From NCBI GenBank assembly GCA_024682835.1, contig JAIKYU010000099.1:59850-123849 (forward strand): 64,000 nt of DNA. The letters are read 5' to 3'. The notes under the pieces were generated by a model, which saw nothing but the letters and a program-made list of their open reading frames with translations, ran no database searches and was not told where the DNA came from. The position numbers and the translations under genes are program-made. Position 1 is the stretch's first letter, and each line of letters starts with the position of its first letter. This document shows, one piece after another, positions 34,954 through 42,733 of this stretch. This DNA is from Lachnospiraceae bacterium. Lineage in GTDB: Bacteria; Bacillota; Clostridia; Lachnospirales; Lachnospiraceae.

Positions 34954-35802
34954 ATGATGGCTCCCAACACAAAAACGGTCGGTCTGCTCTGTGCGGACTC
35001 CTCCGACCTGTATCTCGCAAAAGCCGTCTACTTCATCGAGAAAAAGCTCAGCGAAAACGGCTACCATTCCATGCTCTGCACCACCGGCTACACCTTCCAG
35101 CGCAAGCAGGAATCCCTCCAGCTTCTGCTCTCCAAGCAGATGAGCGCGGTGGTTCTGGTGGGCTCCCACTTCATCGGCCAGGAGGATTCGGAGAGCGATT
35201 ATATCCGCGAGGCGGCAAAGAAGACCCCCATCGTCCTGCTAAACGGTGAGATTGATCATCCGAACATCTTCAGCGCCAGCTGCGATGACTATCAGGCCAC
35301 AAAGGACGCGACGACCATGCTCATCGAGGACGGCGCGACCAGTCTTCTCTATTTCTATGACACCCAGTCATACAGCGGCCGCAAGAAGCAGTCCGGCTTC
35401 AAGGATGCCTGCGCCGAAAAGGGAATCACCGACACCTTCCATCTGCTCTACGTCGGCGACCGCGAGGACATCGACGGCGTGGCGACGCGCGTGGAACGAC
35501 TCTGGGACTCCGGCATGCATTTCACCGGCATCGTCTGCTCGGAGGATTATCTGGCGCTGGGCACGGTCAAATTTGCCCGCAGATACGGCATCGCCATTCC
35601 GAAGAATCTGCAGGTCATCGGCTACAACAACTCACTGCTCACCAAGTGCTGTGATCCGGAGCTCACCTCGGTCAACAATCATCTGGAGGAGATCAGCGAG
35701 GAGGTCGTCAAAGCGCTGATCAGTGTGTTAAACGGCGGGACCTTCCCGGAAAAAAAGCTCTTTAAAGGGGAGCTCGTCAAGCGCGACAGCACCAGACTCT
35801 GA
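34954..35802 (+). CDS. LacI/PBP1-type ligand-binding protein lacking the HTH domain
   Basis: The 282-aa protein aligns with the effector-binding core of LacI-family regulators from its very first strand (KTVGLLCADSSDLYLAKAV) to the end (VIGYNNSLLTKCCDPELTSV). The usual ~55-residue N-terminal helix-turn-helix and hinge are absent. AAAGGAGG lies 5-6 nt before ATG ATG GCT at 34954, and the in-frame region upstream is inside uxaC and does not encode an HTH, so the short form seems real. It follows uxaC by 19 nt. It cannot bind DNA as LacI proteins do, and has no signal peptide, so it may be a cytoplasmic sugar sensor or partner protein. Confidence 0.85.
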   Translation: MMAPNTKTVGLLCADSSDLYLAKAVYFIEKKLSENGYHSMLCTTGYTFQRKQESLQLLLSKQMSAVVLVGSHFIGQEDSESDYIREAAKKTPIVLLNGEIDHPNIFSASCDDYQATKDATTMLIEDGATSLLYFYDTQSYSGRKKQSGFKDACAEKGITDTFHLLYVGDREDIDGVATRVERLWDSGMHFTGIVCSEDYLALGTVKFARRYGIAIPKNLQVIGYNNSLLTKCCDPELTSVNNHLEEISEEVVKALISVLNGGTFPEKKLFKGELVKRDSTRL

Positions 35803-35827
35803 TGATTCACACCCAGACAAAACAATC

Positions 35828-35860
35828 ACCCCCCTGCCGGACGGCAGGGGGGGTCTCTTT
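35828..35860 (+). terminator. Intrinsic terminator of the uxaC unit
   Basis: ACCCCCCTGCCG / CGGCAGGGGGGGT hairpin followed by TCTCTTT, 25 nt after the stop of the LacI-like gene. Confidence 0.85.
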
Positions 35861-35918
35861 GCGGAATTCTTCCGACAGAACGTAAGAATAGATGTTTGGG
35901 GGAGTCTGTGACATTAAG

Positions 35919-35951
35919 AAACCGCCCGCCACATTTTGAGGCGGGCGGTTT
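35919..35951. terminator. Bidirectional terminator between convergent genes
   Basis: AAACCGCCCGCC / GGCGGGCGGTTT gives a 12-bp perfect stem with a 9-nt loop, and T-rich sequence on both strands. It ends the minus-strand sensor-like operon and backs up the uxaC terminator. Confidence 0.85.
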
Positions 35952-35963
35952 TGTGTCATGGAT

Positions 35964-36638
35964 TTACTTCGCTCTCTTAACCCTGACGGTGACGTTCTTC
36001 TTTGCTCCACCCGGGAATGTAAGTGCCAGCTTGACCGTTCCGTTCTTACCGGCGAGACTCTTGATCTGAACCCCCGTCTTGGTCTGCTCGACCGTCACAT
36101 TGGTGGATCCCGCGATCAGAAGGGTATCGTCCTCATCGACTTCCTTTATCCGCGAGGAAACCCGGAGGTTTTCATAAAAAGCCGTACCGTCCATCACGCT
36201 CTTTCCGAAACGATCCCTGCAGATATGCTGCATCGTTTCATTCAGCATGATGGGGATCCCGCCTTCACTGCAGATCAGCAGGCCCGTCGGCAGGCGGTCG
36301 ATCGCCTCCTTTACGGACATGGCAGAGATATGCTGCTTCTGCCAGCGGCGGATGTACCCCAACAGAAGAAAAGCGTATATCGCAAGCAGAACAAGCCCCG
36401 GCAGGATCAGCCAGATCGGGATCTCGAAATCCGGCACAAAATCTCCCTCCTGTATCTTGACCAACAGCTGAAACAGTTCAAAGCAGAGAAACAGCATCAA
36501 TCCCGGAAACAGCATGCTTACGGCTCTTCGTGCCAATGTCAGCAGTTTTAAAAACAAATAAAAATAGCAGAACAATATCAGACTGCAGAATATGAGAATC
36601 ACGCCCCTGTTTAATACGGAAAGCGACTGAAAGCTCAT
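35964..36638 (-). CDS. Membrane protein with PAS-like domain, sensor remnant or novel sensor
   Basis: The 224-aa protein has three hydrophobic helices (ILIFCSLILFCYFYLFLKLL; MLFPGLMLFLCFELFQLLV; PIWLILPGLVLLAIYAFLLL), then a short PAS-like stretch (RLPTGLLICSEGGIPIML, with QHICRDRFGKSVMDGTAFY), and finally a basic beta-rich tail (GTVKLALTFPGGAKKNV). The middle resembles the start of the cytoplasmic part of 7TM-type sensor kinases of Lachnospiraceae, but no kinase domain follows. Its ATG overlaps the upstream kinase-like gene by 4 nt. It may be a fused remnant; function unknown. Confidence 0.6.
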   Translation of the reverse strand: MSFQSLSVLNRGVILIFCSLILFCYFYLFLKLLTLARRAVSMLFPGLMLFLCFELFQLLVKIQEGDFVPDFEIPIWLILPGLVLLAIYAFLLLGYIRRWQKQHISAMSVKEAIDRLPTGLLICSEGGIPIMLNETMQHICRDRFGKSVMDGTAFYENLRVSSRIKEVDEDDTLLIAGSTNVTVEQTKTGVQIKSLAGKNGTVKLALTFPGGAKKNVTVRVKRAK

Positions 36639-38256
36639 AGTCCCGCCTCCAATCTGATGTAAAAGGTCTCATCCTCGTATCGCACCGAAAGTCTTCCGCC
36701 GCATTCCTGAAGTTCTCTGTCCTTCCAGGCAGAGGTGACCGCTCCGGCCCTCACATCCGTCGAGATCATAAGATAAAAGCCGTTTTCAAAGCCAAGCTCT
36801 ACCGCACAGCAGCCTATGGATGACCATATGTCCTCCATCACGCACTCAAAAAGCTCATAAGCCAGGATTGCCAGTCCGGAGGCGATCCTGCCGCTGCCGA
36901 CGCTCATCAGTTCACAGGCGCAGCCGTTCAGTTTCAGATATTCCATGGATTCCCCCACCGAAAGAGCCAGCTCCCCGCTTTCCGTCCCCTCATTCCCATC
37001 TGTCAGCAGGATCAGATTCCCCATACGTTTGATATAAGCACTCAGAAAAGCCGCATAGATCAGATCCTCACGGATGTTTTCCGGCTCCTCCTTTTCCAGC
37101 AGTTCGTTGACACGCAGAGCCGTGGGACGTACCGCCTTCGCGATACGGTTATACAGGCGGTTCCTGGTCTCAATCCCGACACGTTCGGAACGCAGCGCAT
37201 TCTCCTGTCGGATCAGCTCGTTTTCATCCTCCAGTTCCTCCGTCACCTCGGCGATCTCGCGGTTCAGCTTTCGGATCGCAGTCAGATCCTCGATCCAGCA
37301 GATATATCCTCCTGCTATCTCCTCCCGGCGCAGTCTGAGATCCCCCTCTCCCTTTTCAGCCTCCTTTTTATCTTCCTCCTTCCAGTCTCCCGACCAAAGG
37401 ATCGCCCTGTCATCCCCGCTGTAGATACAGGCATGAAGCCCCGTATGCTTAAAAAGCAGGCGGTAAGCGGAATTGGCAGGGATCAGACCGATGATAAGCT
37501 CACTTTCCAGCCCCGTGATAAAGGGAAAGCAATAGGCCTCCTGCATCTGAAAAAGCTTGTAGCCGAAGAGCTTCGGAGATCCTCCGATGATCAGATACCA
37601 GATCAAAAGCCCGAAACCTGCCAGGATGTACCGGATCGGCACATAATAGTATTTTTTTGCCGCCGTCAGCATGCACTTTTTCACCATCAGGACCAATGAT
37701 CCCATACCGCCTAAGCACATCCAGAAGAGGATCACAAAATAAAACCATTTTCGCTCAAATTCCTTATCGGGAAGCACGTTCACAAGAAAAAGCTGCGAAT
37801 GAAGGGAATTGGTCATGATCACAATACAGATCAGCAGCCAGAGAACGATCAGGATCTTTTCCGTTTTTTCGACAGGCTTTATCTTTTTTACCGGTTCGAT
37901 CCGCAGGGAAGCAAGGAAGAAAAAAAAGCGGAATTCCGGTCATGGGAATATAATAGGCTAACCAGATGTGTTCCAGCAGAAGCGGCATATTCGAAAAAAA
38001 GAGTATTTGCACATCCGCAGATAAAAGACAGGATCATCAGAAAGCAGGCTGTCAGAACCCTGTTTCGCAGCTCTTCGACCAGAATCCTGCGTTTTAAGGT
38101 CATTCCTCAAAGGATGATCTGGATGACATAGCAGAACGTGTGCAGGTGATGCGGCCTGTAATGAGTTACAGGCATCATACAGAAAACGATGCCTGCCAGA
38201 AAAAGCCCCGCAAAAACAAGATATATTTTTTTATCTATGAGCTTCAGGCGTTCCAT
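36635..38256 (-). pseudogene. Decayed 7TM-type sensor histidine kinase-like gene
   Basis: Three overlapping minus-strand ORFs read as one broken gene. It begins at an ATG at 38256 (MERLKLIDKKIYLVF, SD GGAGGAG upstream) and has an in-frame TGA at 38107-38109. It then shifts frame near a 7-T run (plus-strand A-run at about 37994-38000) and again near an 8-T run (about 37921-37928), before entering the long ORF 36635..37822. Joined, it gives seven TM helices (including NMPLLLEHIWLAYYIPM and RYILAGFGLLIWYLIIGG), the SPKLFGYKLFQMQEAYCF block and a cytoplasmic kinase-like region (RNRLYNRIAKAVRPTALRV) without canonical H, N or G boxes. The last 395 codons are intact and could still be translated. 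Sequencing error in the homopolymers cannot be excluded for the shifts, but it would not explain the stop. Confidence 0.7.
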
Positions 38257-38350
38257 ATCGAACCGTCTCCTCCGCATTTCCCTCTCCTACTACAGCGGAT
38301 TTTCATAAGCCCCGCTACCGACAAAAGTAGGTAATCGTCACGCAGGAAAA

Positions 38351-38373
38351 GAGCCCCGCAGATTGCGGAGCTC
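38351..38373 (-). terminator. Intrinsic terminator of the GH74-LacI-GGDEF gene
   Basis: On the minus strand GAGCTCCGCA / TGCGGGGCTC (10 bp, one G-U) with a 3-nt loop is followed by TTTTCC, 14 nt after the stop codon. It separates the giant gene from the decayed sensor gene downstream. Confidence 0.85.
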
Positions 38374-38386
38374 AGAAGGTTTATGT

Positions 38387-41300
38387 TTACTGTCTTCTCT
38401 TTACCTTGTCCCTGTACATGGCGTTGTCAGCCTTGCGAATCATCTCCTCCACATCCAGCTTCCGGTGAATCATGGCATGGACGCTCCCGACACTCGCGAC
38501 GACGGGATACGGCTTGTTCGAAAGAGACGAATTCCTTTTTATCGCCTCATCCAGGCGCTTTCTCACCAGATCGGCGGGCAGCGCCACCTCCTTTTCGGTG
38601 ATCAGGGCGCAGGCAAATTCATCTCCGCCGTATCTGGCACAGAAGCCGTTTCTTGCGGAGAAATGACGGATTGCCTCCGCCATGCCGCAGATGGCAAGAT
38701 CGCCCTCGTTATGTCCGTAATGGTCGTTGATGTGCTTTAAGCCGTCCATGTCGATGGAGAAGATCGTGAGCACCTTTCCATCATTAGCAGGATTGGCCAG
38801 TTCCTCCGACAGACGGGAGAAGAAGCCTCTCCGGTTGTAGATGCCGGTCAGATAGTCGCTCACCGCTCTCTTTTCAATCTCGGCATTGGCTTCCCTGAGG
38901 TGCCTGTTGAGCATGCCGAGCCGTCTGTTGTTGAGCACCGTATTGAGGGCGGTGGATAAGAACATGCCGATCTCGTCGCAGCGGCGCACATCCCTGTTCG
39001 TGATGCCCGTCATGCCCTGAGCCAGATAGCCGTAGCTGGTGTCGGTGGTGGAAAGGAGCCGGAACATCAGCAGACGATAGGGCTGCTCCTTGGACAGCAC
39101 CTCATCCAGGCAGGGCATGACCTCGGTAACAGGAAACTCGCCGCCCATGATTTCCGTGTTCACATCATCATGATACTTCAGGAAGGTGTGGAATCTCCTG
39201 CCGGAAGCACCTCCTCCGAGGTGATCCTCCAGCAGCTCCGAGTAGAGTCCCACAAAATGGAACTGCTTTTTCCATACCCACAGGGTTGCCTGAGCCTCTC
39301 TGGCCAGCATTTCCAGGTCATCCAGAATGGCCGCACGGGACGTCATCTGGTTCATCAGCCGCATGCTCCAGTTGACGTCCATAAAGGAATCCGCAAATTC
39401 GGAAACCACCCCGCGGGAGAGGATCTGATCCTCCATCAGACAGCCGCAGGAGCGCCGTCTCTTCTGTATGCCCTGCAGGGGATGTTCCTCACCGTCGGGA
39501 TCTGTGGGACGCCCCTCACGGATTCTATCAATGACAAAGCGTGCGCCCTCCGCAAAATCCGTTCCCACACTGGTGATGGATGGATTGTGCACCAGGCCCG
39601 CCTGAATGTCGTCAAAACCTGTGACAATCACATCCTCAGGCACCCGAAAGCCCCGCTCATTCAGGACTTCGCAGGCTGCGACGGCCATCGTATCATTGGC
39701 GCAGACGACCGCATCCGGAAGGCCGTCCTCATCCAGGAACTCCTCCATGGCCGTCCGTGCGGGTCTGTCCCAGAATTCGCCGTGTTTGATTCTTTTCTCC
39801 TCAACCGGAATCCCGTGACCGGCAAGAACCTCCCGATATGCTTCCTCCCGTTCATCGGAATAGGTATTTCCCTTCACACCGGCGATCAGATCGATGCGTC
39901 TGCAGCCATGCTCACGGATCACATGCTCCACCATTTCCTTAAAGCTCTCTTTATAGGCAAAGGGGAGATTGATGCACCCCGGATAGGACTGCTCAAACGC
40001 AAACACCGGCACCCGCTGTTTTCTGCCGATCTCCACGATCGCGTCGCAGAACTTCGTGTTCGAGAGCATGGACACCACCATCAGGACGATTCCAACGTAA
40101 TCCATCTCCTTTGCCAGTTCAATCAGTTCCGTCTCCCGGTTGGAGAGCCGCTCTTCCTTCACGTCATCGACGGAAAAGGAATATACACAGACGATGTAGT
40201 CCTCCCCGCAGGCGTCGGTCAGTGCCTTCAGGAATCCGAATTCATGCTCCTCATACAACGCGCCGCCGAACACCGCGATGACCTTCTTCCTGTGCTCCGC
40301 CCGGCTCTCCTCCGAAGCAGGCGCTTTTCCCTTCCACAGGCCAAGGGTGCCGGTTCCGATATAGAAGCTTCCCGCCTCTCTGCTGTCCCCCTCGATGCTG
40401 TTGATCTCCCCGAAGCGATGGTCGTCGTCATTGAGCCGGTGCCAGGTCGCCCCGTCGTCATCCGAGCGGAAAAATCCATGAATTCCTTCCATCACCCCGC
40501 AGATATACAGCGCCTTGGGACATCCGATGTAAGAGGCTTCCCCGTGAAGAAGTCCCAGACCCACACGAAACACCTGCGTCTGCCCGTCGGTGATCCGCCC
40601 GGCTCTCGCCGTGTCCGAATACTGATCATACTCCAGCTTCCACAGTCCCTGCTCCGCTGCAGCGATGTAGAATTTTCCGGCAAAGCCGCTGTCACCCCGG
40701 ATTTCCGTCCGGTTCGCACAGTCCACCTTACCGAATTCCAGATCTGGAAATCCCGGAATCTCTTTTTCCTGAAAGCTTTCGCCGTAGTCCGTGCTGACAA
40801 AGAACCGCCCGTGCTCGCCAAAGCCGTAAAACACGCCGGGCACGACACGGTCGGCAAAAACCTTCAGCCGTTCAGGCTCCTTCGCATCCGGCAGTCCTGT
40901 GACCCTCACCTTCTTCCAGGGACTGACCTCTCCCCTTGCGGCAGGTCCGGGCGGCGCGTCCTTTTTCGAGGCATCCGGAAACGGAGCATCCGCGGCATGC
41001 CACACGACGACGCAGTCCGCCGGCAGGTCATTTCCATCCGCCAGAGAGAGAATCAATGTGTGTCCGTCCGCCCCCACAGCGGTCCAGCCCACATTGACGT
41101 TTGGATGCTCGATTCCGGCGCACAGCTCATCCATCCGCTTTGTCAGGCCGTAGGGAAGCGGAAGTCTTCTGAAATGCCCGGCGCCGTCGAGGCTTACAAT
41201 CAATCCGCCAATCGTCTTTCCGGTCCAGTTGCCTCTGGCCGTCACGGCGATCATGGACGGATCGTTATCCGGGTAGTCCGCATTCAGACAGGTGATGTAT

Positions 41301-42733
41301 CGGTTTCCCTGATCATCGGCAAAGGAATTCTCACACTCTTTATCCGTGTCCGTAAAGGCAAAGCCGCCAAGATCACCTAAAATGTCGATAACCCGCACAT
41401 CGCCGGAGGGCGGACTGTAGAGATTTAAATGCACCGTCTCCTCAATTCCCCCGCAGGCATCGGAAAAGCTTCTGTCCGCCGAGGTAAAGTCTTTCCCGGT
41501 AAACACGCCCGTGCCTGTGTTAATCCACACCCTGTCCGGATCAAAGGGATCGATCTTCACATCGCTGTGCCAGTGAAGAAGGGATCCTCCGCCGTTGTAG
41601 CACGGCTTCATATAGCTGGTGTGAAAGTGGAGATTGCCCTTCTTCAGCCCATCCAGCGCTCTTTCCCAGTGAGCGCCAAAGTCGTGGGAAATGTAGAGCA
41701 GATCCCCCTCGTCCCGGCAGAGGGTCGCCGCAGCAAGAAGCCCTGGCCTTGACTGGCAGACGCTGATTCCGCCAAAGCCGTAGGTAAGGTCCTCATTGGT
41801 GTATTCCGGCGTGATATCCTCATAGGGAATCTCATCGAAGGGAAGGTCTTTGAGGTCACTTACGGCGTACCGGATGATCCGCCCGCCCAGCTGATCTCCC
41901 GTGTCGCAGCTGTAGCCCATCTCCCGCAGATAGTTGCGCGCGCCCGTGTTGGAGAGCGTCACGTAGACGTGGTGTTTGTCCGAACAGATTCGCTGCGCCA
42001 CGTATCCGGAGAGGAGGGATTTCGGTATCGGATGATTCTCCGGGGAGGGAAGCTTTTCAAAGGTCTCTCCGCCGTCGCGGGAGATATAGAGGCTGTGCCC
42101 CCGCATATCTTCCTTCATGAGGGAGATGCCTGCCGTGCCCGCAATGAGGACGGAGGCGTCGTCGCTCATCCAGACAAGCGTCAGATACTTCTCGCCGCAC
42201 ACGGATCGTTTATCCCAGCTCTCGCCGCCGTCTCTCGTGATGAGCAGGCCGTCCCGCTGGGAAGCAAAATACAGCGTCCCTGCATCCGCCGGGGAAACGA
42301 TCAGCCGGTCGCCGGTGCCCCGGCCCGGGAGGTTGCCGTGGATGTAGCAAGGGATGTTTTTCCTCTGAAAGCTTTCTCCCCTGTCGTTTGATATGGCCAG
42401 GATTCCGCAGGGCCTCTCTGCCAGATGCTCGGAGTCCTTTGACCCCCACCATCCTCTGCCGTCGCCGCAGGCCACATACAGAAGATCCGGATCCCTGTCA
42501 TCCAGCGCGATGGCCAGAGGAAAGGTCTCGCTTAAATCGTCCATGCCCGCCCGCTCGATGAGACTCTTCCATTTTGCGCTCTCCGGATCATAGCGGTAGG
42601 TTCCGCCGATGTCCGTCCGGGCATACAGGATGCCGGGCACTTTTCTGTGGAACCGGAATCCCGTCACATACCCGCCGCCGGGGATGGGGAGATGCGAGTA
42701 GTCATAAGGCAGCGGTTTTCTACTGATCAGCAT
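38387..42733 (-). CDS. GH74-type beta-propeller / LacI-type sensor / GGDEF cyclase fusion
   Basis: A single 1448-aa reading frame with three recognisable modules. Residues 1-800 are a GH74 xyloglucanase-type double beta-propeller: YVTGFRFHRKVPGILYARTD, ARTDIGGTYRYD (candidate catalytic Asp41), several Asp-box strands (SNDRGES, ITRDGGESW, VSTDYGESF, RSDDDGATW), and GDLGGF near residue 452, matching the second catalytic Asp. Residues ~815-1085 form a LacI/PBP1 effector domain (KKVIAVFGGALYE ... VPEDVIVTGFDDIQAGL, then RRSCGC) without an HTH. A ~190-residue linker/sensor follows. Residues ~1285-1448 form a GGDEF domain with intact RYGGDEFACAL and no visible RxxD I-site. There is no signal peptide or TM helix, so it should be cytoplasmic, unlike secreted GH74 enzymes. 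The ATG at 42733 has GGAGG 6 nt upstream and overlaps the kinase stop by 14 nt. Confidence 0.87.
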   Translation of the reverse strand: MLISRKPLPYDYSHLPIPGGGYVTGFRFHRKVPGILYARTDIGGTYRYDPESAKWKSLIERAGMDDLSETFPLAIALDDRDPDLLYVACGDGRGWWGSKDSEHLAERPCGILAISNDRGESFQRKNIPCYIHGNLPGRGTGDRLIVSPADAGTLYFASQRDGLLITRDGGESWDKRSVCGEKYLTLVWMSDDASVLIAGTAGISLMKEDMRGHSLYISRDGGETFEKLPSPENHPIPKSLLSGYVAQRICSDKHHVYVTLSNTGARNYLREMGYSCDTGDQLGGRIIRYAVSDLKDLPFDEIPYEDITPEYTNEDLTYGFGGISVCQSRPGLLAAATLCRDEGDLLYISHDFGAHWERALDGLKKGNLHFHTSYMKPCYNGGGSLLHWHSDVKIDPFDPDRVWINTGTGVFTGKDFTSADRSFSDACGGIEETVHLNLYSPPSGDVRVIDILGDLGGFAFTDTDKECENSFADDQGNRYITCLNADYPDNDPSMIAVTARGNWTGKTIGGLIVSLDGAGHFRRLPLPYGLTKRMDELCAGIEHPNVNVGWTAVGADGHTLILSLADGNDLPADCVVVWHAADAPFPDASKKDAPPGPAARGEVSPWKKVRVTGLPDAKEPERLKVFADRVVPGVFYGFGEHGRFFVSTDYGESFQEKEIPGFPDLEFGKVDCANRTEIRGDSGFAGKFYIAAAEQGLWKLEYDQYSDTARAGRITDGQTQVFRVGLGLLHGEASYIGCPKALYICGVMEGIHGFFRSDDDGATWHRLNDDDHRFGEINSIEGDSREAGSFYIGTGTLGLWKGKAPASEESRAEHRKKVIAVFGGALYEEHEFGFLKALTDACGEDYIVCVYSFSVDDVKEERLSNRETELIELAKEMDYVGIVLMVVSMLSNTKFCDAIVEIGRKQRVPVFAFEQSYPGCINLPFAYKESFKEMVEHVIREHGCRRIDLIAGVKGNTYSDEREEAYREVLAGHGIPVEEKRIKHGEFWDRPARTAMEEFLDEDGLPDAVVCANDTMAVAACEVLNERGFRVPEDVIVTGFDDIQAGLVHNPSITSVGTDFAEGARFVIDRIREGRPTDPDGEEHPLQGIQKRRRSCGCLMEDQILSRGVVSEFADSFMDVNWSMRLMNQMTSRAAILDDLEMLAREAQATLWVWKKQFHFVGLYSELLEDHLGGGASGRRFHTFLKYHDDVNTEIMGGEFPVTEVMPCLDEVLSKEQPYRLLMFRLLSTTDTSYGYLAQGMTGITNRDVRRCDEIGMFLSTALNTVLNNRRLGMLNRHLREANAEIEKRAVSDYLTGIYNRRGFFSRLSEELANPANDGKVLTIFSIDMDGLKHINDHYGHNEGDLAICGMAEAIRHFSARNGFCARYGGDEFACALITEKEVALPADLVRKRLDEAIKRNSSLSNKPYPVVASVGSVHAMIHRKLDVEEMIRKADNAMYRDKVKRRQ

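Noticed and set aside
38129-38150. Match of GGTGATGCGGC in the decayed sensor gene to the pheT-upstream repeat
   Set aside because: The match is 11 nt and explained by coding of the conserved His-His-Leu-His segment of the 7TM family.
39170-41380. 736-aa plus-strand ORF opposite the GH74-LacI-GGDEF gene
   Set aside because: No recognisable domain, shadow composition, and the minus-strand frame shows clear GH74, LacI and GGDEF motifs.
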